DNA from: Bacteroidota bacterium | GTDB lineage: Bacteria; Bacteroidota; Bacteroidia; Chitinophagales; Chitinophagaceae | DNA length: 6,818 bases | NCBI GenBank assembly: GCA_005883855.1 | Contig: VBAU01000484.1 | Location: 1-6,818 of the forward strand | Direction: 5' to 3' | Shown here: positions 1-5,349 of the stretch, in pieces | Layout of the letters: every line of letters starts with the position of its first letter | Numbering within the stretch: the stretch's first letter is position 1 | Made by a program: the position numbers and the translations under genes | The notes under the pieces: generated by a model | The model's database searches: none | The model's input: only the letters and a program-made list of their open reading frames with translations | What the model was told of the DNA's origin: nothing

Positions 1-128
1 CAGAGGGCTGTCGCGATAGTTGAAGTTGCTCGTAGTACGTCGATTATGACCACGATGCTGTTGGACACATCGTATAAATGCACAAGAGCCGGTGAAAGAG
101 AGGTGTGTAAGGATGGCCTGTTGCTCAT
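1..128 (-). CDS. comB: ComB-like 2-phosphosulfolactate phosphatase, N-terminal part (cut by window edge)
   Basis: Only the first 42 residues are inside the window; the frame is open to position 1. It begins at an ATG at 126-128 (MSNRPSLHTSLSPALVHLYD). Residues 25-42 read IVVIIDVLRATSTIATAL, and the hydrophobic strand followed by D-V-L-R-A-T-S-T-I is the N-terminal signature of the ComB family (2-phosphosulfolactate phosphatase, EC 3.1.3.71). In methanogens ComB dephosphorylates 2-phosphosulfolactate to sulfolactate on the way to coenzyme M. Many Bacteroidota carry homologues whose role is not settled, and a part in sulfonate metabolism is inference. The start lies 26 bases after the stop of the SRPBCC gene on the same strand, so it is probably the last seen gene of a gcvT-SRPBCC-comB unit. 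No Shine-Dalgarno is visible. The catalytic remainder cannot be judged from this window. Confidence 0.8.
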   Translation of the reverse strand, partial: MSNRPSLHTSLSPALVHLYDVSNSIVVIIDVLRATSTIATAL

Positions 129-133
129 TCAGG

Positions 134-141
134 CAAATGTA
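134..141 (-). promoter_or_regulatory. Possible -7 box (TACATTTG) directly before comB
   Basis: On the minus strand the sequence TACATTTG matches the Bacteroidota -7 consensus TAnnTTTG. It ends only five bases before the comB ATG, so transcription starting from it would give an almost leaderless message. No clear -33 TTTG lies at the usual distance. A chance match is quite possible because the box lies between two closely spaced genes that could simply be co-transcribed. Confidence 0.25.
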
Positions 142-154
142 CCGGAATCGGTGC

Positions 155-631
155 TTACTTTTCGAGGAGCCTTCTCCATTTATTCCCTTCCGCAAATTCT
201 TTGATGACATTATTGTGCTGCTGGAGTAAACTCTTTACATAACGCGTGAGGAAAAAAGAGTTCAACAATTTTCCAATCGCGCCATACGGGCTTTCGAACT
301 GAAATAAATCAATCATGATGGTGCCGTTCTCACACGATTTAAAATGATGCTCGTGTTTCATAAGTTTAAATGAACCATCCGCCTGTTCATCCACAAATCG
401 TAAAGGTTGCTGCATTTCGGTAATTCTTATGCGCATCACCCGCGTCTTAAAAAGATGCTTTGCTTTCCAGGTAACTGTTTCATTTTTTCCAATCAGGCCG
501 AACCTTGTGCCGGCTACGGCTTCTTCACGATGACGCTTCATGGATTCTTTGTGCAAGTCTATATTCCGGCTGAGATCAAAGACTCGTTCGACGGGCGCCT
601 GGATAAAAGTGGTGAGATGAATTAAGGGCAT
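155..631 (-). CDS. SRPBCC-fold (START/Bet v1-like) ligand-binding protein
   Basis: This 158-residue protein has the look of the SRPBCC superfamily, a helix-grip fold with a deep hydrophobic pocket. It opens with a beta strand (residues 3-10, LIHLTTFI), then the characteristic APVERVFDLSRN segment (12-23), where the first helix begins. A long run of alternating strand-like segments (about 53-110) follows, and an amphipathic C-terminal helix (about 117-147) would close the pocket. The ETVTWKAKHL stretch (51-60) recurs in Bacteroidota relatives, some of which are loosely labelled cell-division or polyketide-cyclase-like. No catalytic residues or signal peptide are visible, so a cytoplasmic binding role is likely but the ligand is unknown. 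It lies 69 bases downstream of gcvT and 26 bases upstream of comB on the same strand. The ATG at 629-631 lacks a Shine-Dalgarno, as is normal in this phylum. Confidence 0.85.
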   Translation of the reverse strand: MPLIHLTTFIQAPVERVFDLSRNIDLHKESMKRHREEAVAGTRFGLIGKNETVTWKAKHLFKTRVMRIRITEMQQPLRFVDEQADGSFKLMKHEHHFKSCENGTIMIDLFQFESPYGAIGKLLNSFFLTRYVKSLLQQHNNVIKEFAEGNKWRRLLEK

Positions 632-700
632 GGGATATGGATTATGCTCGTTAAATTATTATATTTTTTTTCAACAAGCAAGCGAAATCAAAATCAATTT

Positions 701-1786
701 TTATGAAAATGGCATCTTGACCACTTTTGCCTGTAAGAGTTTATCGCGGACTTTTATGTAAATGGCCGTATCGAGAGGAGTAAACACCTTTCTCACGTAT
801 CCCATTGCAATGGCTTTTCCCAGGCTGGGCGATTGCGTCCCCGATGTAACGGCTCCTATAATCATATCAGAAAAGTCCTTTATCTCGTAGCCATGGCGGG
901 GAACGCCTTTCTCGGTCATTTCGAAACCCACTAGTTTTCGTTCGATGCCTTCTGCCTTTTGTTGTTCCAGTATTTTTTTTGCTGTAAAATCTTTATTGAA
1001 TTTTGTTATCCACCCAAGTCCCGCTTCCAACGGCGAGGTGTTATCATCAATATCATTTCCATAAAGGCAATAACCCATTTCTAATCGTAACGTGTCCCTC
1101 GCACCCAGGCCGATCGGTTTCAGTCCCTGTGGCTTGCCGATCTGGAAAATTGAATCCCAGATTTTGTTCGCAGCGTCGTCCTTATCTTCAAAATAGATCT
1201 CTATCCCGCCGGCACCTGTATAACCTGTTGCACTCACAAGCACATTGTCTACACCTGCAAATTTTCCTTTAGTAAATGTGTAATACTTCAAATTCAAAAT
1301 ATCCATTTCAGTCAGCGGTTGCAAAATTTTTGTGGCATTTGGCCCTTGGATAGCCAGCAAACAAGTCTTGTCTGAAATGTTGTGTATCTCAACATTTTTA
1401 TGATTGAATCGACCGATCCAGTTCCAATCTTTTTCAATGTTAGAGGCATTTACAACGATCATGTACACTTTGTTCGCTTCGATGCAGTACACAAGCAGGT
1501 CATCAACAATTCCTCCATTTTCATTGGTCATACAACTGTACTGTGCCTTGCCCACAGTAAGTTTTGAGGCATCATTCGTGGTTACTCTTTGAATCAGATC
1601 CAGAGCGTTCTCTCCTTTTAAGATAAACTCGCCCATGTGACTGACATCGAACACACCGGCATTGTTTCTGACACCCGCATGTTCATCATTAATACCTGTA
1701 TAACTGATGGGCATGTTGTACCCGGCGAACTCAGCCATTTTTGCACCGAGCGAAATATGCTTCTGAGTGAAAGGAGTGTTCTTCAT
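701..1786 (-). CDS. gcvT: Glycine cleavage system aminomethyltransferase (T-protein)
   Basis: GcvT takes the aminomethyl group from lipoylated H-protein, passes the one-carbon unit to tetrahydrofolate as 5,10-methylene-THF, and releases ammonia. The 361 residues match the usual bacterial length of about 360-370. Visible landmarks are the N-terminal LGAKMAEFAGYNMPISY (13-29), FDVSHMGE (46-53), GGIVDDL (91-97) with the Asp pair that includes the conserved catalytic Asp, and LLAIQGPNA (143-151). Further on are TGYTGAGGIEIYF (187-199) and GLGARDTLRLEMGYCLYGND (226-245), then the C-terminal barrel with VPRHGYEI (295-302), VTSGTQSPSLGKAIAMGYV (313-331). In many GcvT proteins the glycine-rich loop reads GYTGEDGFE; here AG replaces ED, which I believe is common in this phylum. 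The start ATG follows a leader with a TACATTTG -7 box. No gcvH or gcvP is present, as is usual for dispersed gcv genes in Bacteroidota. All key segments are in one intact frame. Confidence 0.97.
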   Translation of the reverse strand: MKNTPFTQKHISLGAKMAEFAGYNMPISYTGINDEHAGVRNNAGVFDVSHMGEFILKGENALDLIQRVTTNDASKLTVGKAQYSCMTNENGGIVDDLLVYCIEANKVYMIVVNASNIEKDWNWIGRFNHKNVEIHNISDKTCLLAIQGPNATKILQPLTEMDILNLKYYTFTKGKFAGVDNVLVSATGYTGAGGIEIYFEDKDDAANKIWDSIFQIGKPQGLKPIGLGARDTLRLEMGYCLYGNDIDDNTSPLEAGLGWITKFNKDFTAKKILEQQKAEGIERKLVGFEMTEKGVPRHGYEIKDFSDMIIGAVTSGTQSPSLGKAIAMGYVRKVFTPLDTAIYIKVRDKLLQAKVVKMPFS

Positions 1787-1809
1787 TGAAAGAAATTTAG
1801 TAACTGCTT

Positions 1810-1832
1810 GCCCCGTTAACGTTGACGCCCCG
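1810..1832. repeat. Palindrome flanked by GCCCCG direct repeats in the gcvT leader
   Basis: GCCCCG occurs at 1810-1815 and again at 1827-1832. Between them 1815-1826 reads GTTAACGTTGAC, a 12-bp palindrome with one imperfect base pair at each symmetric position 3/10. It would lie in the 5' leader of gcvT, about 40 bases before the ATG. It could be a protein-binding site or a relic of a repeat. I see no glycine riboswitch core in this leader. Confidence 0.4.
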
Positions 1833-1851
1833 CTAGACGCAGCAGGCGGTG

Positions 1852-1859
1852 CAAATGTA
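1852..1859 (-). promoter_or_regulatory. Likely gcvT promoter, -7 box TACATTTG
   Basis: The minus strand carries TACATTTG, a full match to the Bacteroidota -7 consensus TAnnTTTG. A TTTTG at 1884-1888 lies 24 bases upstream and could serve as the -33 element, though the spacing is a little long. Transcription would begin near 1847 and give a leader of about 60 bases before the gcvT ATG at 1786. The putative -33 element overlaps the T-rich tail of the upstream gene's terminator, so the two units sit back to front with almost no spare DNA. Confidence 0.5.
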
Positions 1860-1889
1860 AAAGCAATTTATTTCGCCGCCTTACAAAAC

Positions 1890-1917
1890 AAAGGCCCTGC
1901 TAAAAAACAGAGCCTTT
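1890..1917 (-). terminator. Intrinsic terminator of the padR-pspC unit
   Basis: On the minus strand AAAGGCTCTG and CAGGGCCTTT form a 10-bp stem around an 8-base, T-rich loop, followed by GTTTTG. One pair is a U-G wobble on the minus-strand RNA but would be a C-A mismatch on the plus-strand RNA, so the stem is selected for minus-strand transcription. It lies 38 bases past the stop codon at 1955 and before the gcvT promoter. Confidence 0.8.
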
Positions 1918-1920
1918 TCA

Positions 1921-1936
1921 TCCCGATTTATCGGGA
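1921..1936. repeat. Short perfect hairpin next to the terminator
   Basis: The sequence TCCCGATTTATCGGGA has 7-bp complementary arms at 1921-1927 and 1930-1936 and would fold as a 6-bp stem with a four-base loop. It lies between the stop codon at 1955 and the main terminator stem, so the transcript ends with two hairpins in tandem. From memory, TCCCGATAAATCGGGA-type hairpins are frequent after genes in Bacteroidota; a count across a genome would be needed to confirm that for this organism. Confidence 0.6.
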
Positions 1937-1954
1937 CTCCAACTTCAACCGAGT

Positions 1955-2980
1955 TTAGTTGAGTAATGTAGTGAATGGTGAGTATGCAATTCTGTCAACG
2001 GATGCCACATCTCCCTGCTTAGTGCCGCCCTTCTTGTTTTCGCTGTTTTTTTGAACGCTGTCCTGTTTTTCTTGCTGTTCAATTTGTTTTAATTGATCCT
2101 GTAACTCCTTCTTCCTGTTTTTCCTGTCATCATCATTATTTTCGTAACGGTAATCTCCATTATCTTTTTTCGTCGGTTTTAAAGGATTAAACAACACTCC
2201 ATCTTTTCCCATCACATAGTCAACATCGGCTTCGAGATTGAAGAAGTCATCATAGTCCCAATCACTCCGCCAACGGCGACCCCAGTATTGTCCGCCTCTT
2301 ACCTCCTTGCGCACTACCCAGGGGTTGTAAGAGTCGAGCACGGATTCATTAAAGTTTATTCTTTTGCCCACGGGCATTTCAATCTGAACAATGACTCCCT
2401 GTCCGCGAAACTTACTCCTCCTATCAATGGTCAACGCACTGCCCAGGTTCAAAATGGTATCCTGCGAGCTTATATTGAAGAGGGTTCTTGCCGCACGGTT
2501 TTGAGCATCGGACAAACTACTTCCGGTACTGTATTTAAAAACGTGTACATGAAAAAGAGAATCGTCGCTCTTGCCTACGCGAATTTTCACGTTATTATAC
2601 CTCAATGAATCATCCGTAATATCCCAACCGGCATTGTCATCATGGATCCACCACATGGAGCCACTGTAACGAACTTGTGGTTCATTCACCCGTACGATCA
2701 TTCTTCCTTTTGAAGGCTGAGAAATGGGAACGTCAATCGCATCTGTTCTTTCATACACCCTCACATCCTTTGCTATGCTTGCGGCAAATACCACGGCACA
2801 AACCCACCCCACTACCCAAAGACCGCCGAAGATCCAGCTTAAGTGTGAGTTCCTCGAACGTACCTGTACAATTCTTCTTATGAGCCACGTCATAAATGCT
2901 ACGACCGGCACAGTAATGAAGAATAATAAAGTACCCCATGCGGATAATTTTTGAATATTAGATGTCCATAAAAAAGCCAA
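1955..2980 (-). CDS. C-terminal half of a split PspC-family membrane protein (or separate membrane protein)
   Basis: The open frame encodes up to 341 residues from a TTG at 2978-2980; a TGA at 2984-2986 closes the frame just upstream. It opens with two membrane helices (about residues 13-36 and 48-70), the first ending in the basic WLIRRIVQVRSR. A soluble, mostly beta-strand region (about 72-258) with many Trp and Asp residues follows, then a highly charged Lys/Glu/Gln/Asn-rich tail (about 268-325). I recognise the FGGLWVVGW-type second helix and following domain as what normally follows the PspC repeats in long Bacteroidota PspC proteins. There is no ATG or ribosome-binding site at the proposed start, and the frame overlaps the PspC ORF by 23 bases. 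The simplest reading is that this is the distal part of that gene, displaced by one base. Independent translation from TTG by coupling remains possible. The soluble domain's function is unknown. Confidence 0.7.
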   Translation of the reverse strand: MAFLWTSNIQKLSAWGTLLFFITVPVVAFMTWLIRRIVQVRSRNSHLSWIFGGLWVVGWVCAVVFAASIAKDVRVYERTDAIDVPISQPSKGRMIVRVNEPQVRYSGSMWWIHDDNAGWDITDDSLRYNNVKIRVGKSDDSLFHVHVFKYSTGSSLSDAQNRAARTLFNISSQDTILNLGSALTIDRRSKFRGQGVIVQIEMPVGKRINFNESVLDSYNPWVVRKEVRGGQYWGRRWRSDWDYDDFFNLEADVDYVMGKDGVLFNPLKPTKKDNGDYRYENNDDDRKNRKKELQDQLKQIEQQEKQDSVQKNSENKKGGTKQGDVASVDRIAYSPFTTLLN

Positions 2981-4097
2981 ATATCAAGGCCATCAACGCA
3001 GCAAATAAAGCTAGCGCTATACATCCCGCAACAAAAATGAAGAAAGCCTTAAAGATCACCCCGATGATATGTCCAAGTCCTCTCGCAGCTGGCCGTGCCG
3101 TTTGAGCCACTTCACTTGCCCACGCTTTTCCTCTGGTGTTTGCAAATTCTTTTGCCCTGGTACCCAAGTCCTCTGCTGAAGTCTTTACTTCGTTACCCCA
3201 GCTTTGCATGCGAGTTTTGACATCACCCATCCCTTCCTGCACATTTTGACGAATGCGGTTCACGTCCACTTTTTCCCCTCGCATTTCCATTTTTTCAAAC
3301 GGACTTCTTGCTTCCGGCAGTACCATCCAAAGGATAATATATGCAAGCATAAAGGTGCCTGTAAAAGGAGCGATGACTATGTTTGGAAAAATGTCGCGAT
3401 GCCAGGAAAAGAAGATTCCATTAAATGTTCCGAACATGATGTTGAGCAATAAGGGTGAGACGAAAATTAGCCTAATGATCCATGCCTGCATCTTGAAATA
3501 GGCTGCTAATCCGCCCGCTACTCCACCGATGACTTTATTGTCGGGGTTCCGAAACAATCTCTTGCCAGTGTAGTTGTCCAGGTCTTTCGCAGGTACCACT
3601 ATCCAAAGGACGATATACAGCAGGATACCGAACTCCGCGGTAAAAACAAAAAGAAGCATGAGAATTCTCATGACAGCCGGATCGATGTCAAGATAGTTTG
3701 CAAGCCCTGAAGCAACACCACCGAGGATTTTATCACTTGAGTCACGATACAAGCGTCCGCGTTTTTTTGCGGTATACGTTTCTTCCCCAGCTGAAGCTTT
3801 TTGTTGAGCAGCAGCAGCAATGGTTTCTCTCTCGGCTGCCTCAAAGTCTTCAGGTCTTCCCATTGATGTGATGATTTCATCCACATCGGCCTCGGTAACT
3901 GAATCTGCGCCTTTCCGGATCTTTTCACTCATCAATTCGGCAATTCGACTTTCTATGTCATTGATAATTTCATCACGACCCTCCTCGTTTGAAAAATAAC
4001 GGCGAAGTGATTCAATATAGGCCTGTAGCTTTTCGTAAGCAGAATCTTCAATCGGTATAACTCTGCCGCTAAGGTTTATGTTGATAATCTTTTTCAT
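2958..4097 (-). CDS. PspC-domain membrane protein with two PspC repeats (3' end frame-disrupted)
   Basis: The 379 residues start MKKIININLSGRVIPIEDSA, a soluble N-terminal region (1-95) with EIINDIESRIAELM (43-56) that typically precedes PspC domains in Bacteroidota. Two PspC domains follow. The first spans about 113-172 (RLYRDSSDKILGGVASGLA, with a helix at 144-169). The second spans about 179-263 (RLFRNPDNKVIGGVAGGLAAY, helices near 205-222 and 239-260). A charged, helical linker (265-340) leads to a hydrophobic segment (344-376) and a stop after FGFFMDI. PspC proteins act in envelope-stress responses at the inner membrane; the Bacteroidota partners are not known, and I see no pspA, pspB or pspF. 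It starts 44 bases after padR and is probably regulated by it. Long relatives continue into further membrane helices and a soluble domain, which is what the overlapping ORF supplies in another frame, so this product is probably truncated. Confidence 0.9.
   Translation of the reverse strand: MKKIININLSGRVIPIEDSAYEKLQAYIESLRRYFSNEEGRDEIINDIESRIAELMSEKIRKGADSVTEADVDEIITSMGRPEDFEAAERETIAAAAQQKASAGEETYTAKKRGRLYRDSSDKILGGVASGLANYLDIDPAVMRILMLLFVFTAEFGILLYIVLWIVVPAKDLDNYTGKRLFRNPDNKVIGGVAGGLAAYFKMQAWIIRLIFVSPLLLNIMFGTFNGIFFSWHRDIFPNIVIAPFTGTFMLAYIILWMVLPEARSPFEKMEMRGEKVDVNRIRQNVQEGMGDVKTRMQSWGNEVKTSAEDLGTRAKEFANTRGKAWASEVAQTARPAARGLGHIIGVIFKAFFIFVAGCIALALFAALMALIFGFFMDI
2970..2975 (-). other. T6 run where the PspC frame shifts
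   Basis: The minus strand reads GGC TTT TTT ATG GAC ATC TAA in the PspC frame. If one T of the six is removed it reads GGC TTT TTA TGG ACA TCT AAT ATT CAA and joins the downstream frame without a stop. The distal frame is closed by a TGA at 2984-2986 and the proximal one by TAA at 2958-2960, so any shift must fall between 2961 and 2983. The homopolymer is the obvious place. Confidence 0.6.
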
Positions 4098-4141
4098 TGT
4101 GATAAATTTTTGGTTGAAGCCCGTGTGAAGCGGGAAAATTA

Positions 4142-4492
4142 TTATTGGTTGAGTGGTTCATTAGATGTTTTGTTTGCTAATGCATTTACTCCGTTTGCTA
4201 ACTCCTGCCAGGTTTGCTCCAGCTCTTTGTAGAAAGCCTCGCCCTTCGGGGTTAGCGAAAAATATTTTCTGGGAGGACCGGAGTTGCTTTCCACCCAGCG
4301 ATAGGTGAGCATTTCTGCATTTTTTAATCTTGTCAACAGAGGGTACAGCGTGCCCTCCAAAATGTGAAGACCAGCTGTCTTCATTTCCTCAACTATGTCG
4401 CTGGGATATGCCTCGCCTCGCCGAATAATGGAAAGGATGCAAAATTCAAGAATGCCTTTCCTCATCTGGCTCTGTGTATTTTCTATGTTCAT
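4142..4492 (-). CDS. PadR-family transcriptional repressor
   Basis: PadR proteins are small winged-helix dimers that usually repress their own operon. The 116-residue product from the ATG at 4490-4492 has the N-terminal helix MRKGILEFCILSIIRRGEAY (10-29), the family segment SDIVEEM (31-37), and the recognition area LEGTLYPLLTRLKNAEMLTY (45-64). The wing SGPPRKYFSLTPKG (71-84) and a C-terminal dimerisation helix (85-107) complete it. The frame stays open to a TTG at 4534, but I chose 4492. Relatives begin MNIENTQ, and a promoter box at 4532-4539 would place transcription start near 4527, downstream of that TTG. It is the first gene of a unit with the PspC gene 44 bases downstream, the standard PadR-PspC pairing in this phylum. 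The inducing ligand, if any, is unknown. Confidence 0.93.
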   Translation of the reverse strand: MNIENTQSQMRKGILEFCILSIIRRGEAYPSDIVEEMKTAGLHILEGTLYPLLTRLKNAEMLTYRWVESNSGPPRKYFSLTPKGEAFYKELEQTWQELANGVNALANKTSNEPLNQ

Positions 4493-4531
4493 AATCAGGT
4501 TTAAAAGGTCCCTAAAATCATCTTGACCAAA

Positions 4532-4539
4532 CAAAGATA
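4532..4539 (-). promoter_or_regulatory. padR-pspC promoter, -7 box TATCTTTG
   Basis: TATCTTTG on the minus strand is a full match to TAnnTTTG, 39 bases before the padR ATG. Transcription would start near 4527 with a leader of about 35 bases. No TTTG stands at the -33 position; that place (about 4559-4563) reads GTTAC and lies inside the inverted repeat. Confidence 0.6.
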
Positions 4540-4548
4540 AGGTGATAT

Positions 4549-4575
4549 TTGGTACTATGTAACACCTAGTACCAA
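4549..4575. promoter_or_regulatory. Inverted-repeat operator upstream of padR
   Basis: TTGGTACTA (4549-4557) and TAGTACCAA (4567-4575) are perfect 9-bp inverted arms around a 9-base spacer, with two further matched pairs inside (4559-4560 with 4564-4565). The core TGTaacACc resembles the ATGT/ACAT half-sites described for PadR operators. The repeat covers the -33 region of the padR promoter, so a bound PadR dimer would block RNA polymerase. Autorepression is inferred. Confidence 0.7.
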
Positions 4576-4593
4576 GTTTTTTTAGGTAATAGT

Positions 4594-5235
4594 CTATAAA
4601 CTCAACGCTCGTTTTGGGCTGGAATGAAGCTCAGGCTTGAGTTTCAACGGAAAAAGCTGCACTATTTTTAGAAGTGGGGGAATTTTTGAATGTTTGTACT
4701 GCCCGAGATACGCAATTTCCTCTTTTTCCAGGTTGACTACGGCGTACCCGGTTACATTATTGATGAGCATTTCGTCCAGAACTGCTACAAAATCTCCATA
4801 GGAAGACTCATTTCCTGGTTTTATAAGAACGAAGAGTTCTTTCTCGTCAATGTGCTTGTTCTCCATTTCCAATTGTTTTTGCCGAATGACCAATCCCAAA
4901 CCTGACAACTCATCAAACGAGGTTTGATACATCTGTTTATTATTGTTCTTCGCGAAATCAGTTCCGTAATAGTAAAATATTTTATTGGAGCCGTTCAGTA
5001 GAATAGTCAACGATTTGGATTCGGGCATGTTGATCGGCAGGCCATCGAGTGGCATATTCAAATTGGTGGTTGCTGGTTTCGAAATTTCCGCGGCGAATAT
5101 GAAAAACGTGCTCAAGAGAAAGCCAAGGTCGACCATCGGTGTCATGTCAATTCTCAAGCTTTTGCGGGTTGCATTTGCGATTCTTTGAACGCCTGATTTA
5201 TTTTTTGTGGCCTCGACAAAATTAATTTCTGTCAT
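4594..5235 (-). CDS. ExbD/TolR-family biopolymer transport protein
   Basis: ExbD/TolR proteins are single-span inner-membrane subunits of proton-driven motors that energise TonB- or Tol-type systems together with ExbB/TolQ. The 213-residue product from the ATG at 5233-5235 has a basic cytoplasmic N-terminus (1-28). The motif IDMTPMVDLGFLL (29-41) follows, with Asp36 at the position of the essential proton-pathway aspartate, then a helix to about 50. The periplasmic domain (52-193) holds an ELFVLIKPG strand (133-141) and the YGDFVAVLDEMLIN helix (146-159) usual for the family. The tail (194-213) is Pro/Lys-rich. The frame extends to a TTG at 5268, but the ATG is preceded by ACAGGT and gives the usual MTEI-type start. 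No exbB, tonB or second exbD adjoins, so the motor partner lies elsewhere. It ends 18 bases before the padR operator, with no clear terminator. Confidence 0.92.
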   Translation of the reverse strand: MTEINFVEATKNKSGVQRIANATRKSLRIDMTPMVDLGFLLSTFFIFAAEISKPATTNLNMPLDGLPINMPESKSLTILLNGSNKIFYYYGTDFAKNNNKQMYQTSFDELSGLGLVIRQKQLEMENKHIDEKELFVLIKPGNESSYGDFVAVLDEMLINNVTGYAVVNLEKEEIAYLGQYKHSKIPPLLKIVQLFPLKLKPELHSSPKRALSL

Positions 5236-5240
5236 ACCTG

Positions 5241-5248
5241 TAGCTTTG
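5241..5248 (+). promoter_or_regulatory. Possible usp promoter, -7 box TAGCTTTG
   Basis: TAGCTTTG on the plus strand matches TAnnTTTG and lies 101 bases before the usp ATG, just outside the exbD start. I see no good -33 element. A weaker match, TAGCTTTA at 5328-5335, stands 14 bases before the ATG and is an alternative. Either could drive usp; evidence is motif only. Confidence 0.3.
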
Positions 5249-5349
5249 TAAAGAGATACAGCTAGCAAAAGATTCCATATTATTTAATAAAGTTGACGCT
5301 GGTCATTCAGTGCAAAAGACCTGCATTTAGCTTTACAAAAACCAAAACG

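Noticed and set aside
1003..1272. Plus-strand open frame of 89 codons inside gcvT
   Set aside because: It is antisense to a clear gcvT frame, has no recognisable protein pattern, and is a shadow of that gene. The same holds for the other antisense frames inside gcvT, pspC and asnS.
1787..1860. Glycine riboswitch upstream of gcvT
   Set aside because: The leader of about 60 bases is too short and lacks the paired aptamer core of known glycine riboswitches.
2288..2608. Plus-strand open frame of 106 codons opposite the C-terminal PspC part
   Set aside because: It has no family features, is wholly antisense to a frame with membrane helices and domain-like composition, and lacks a promoter.
4120..4135. 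CCCG/CGGG hairpin between padR and pspC
   Set aside because: The stem is only four base pairs and no T-tract follows. It is too weak to call an attenuator or terminator.
4493..4534. N-terminal extension of PadR from a TTG at 4534
   Set aside because: It overlaps the TATCTTTG promoter box, would start before the expected transcript, and adds 14 residues not typical of PadR. The ATG at 4492 fits better.
5236..5268. N-terminal extension of ExbD from a TTG at 5268
   Set aside because: The added MLAVSLYKATG is not family-like, and the ATG at 5235 is preceded by AGGT.
5293..5349. N-terminal extension of Usp from a TTG at 5293
   Set aside because: The extra 19 residues precede the canonical first strand MKTIVVPIDFSD and look like translated promoter DNA.
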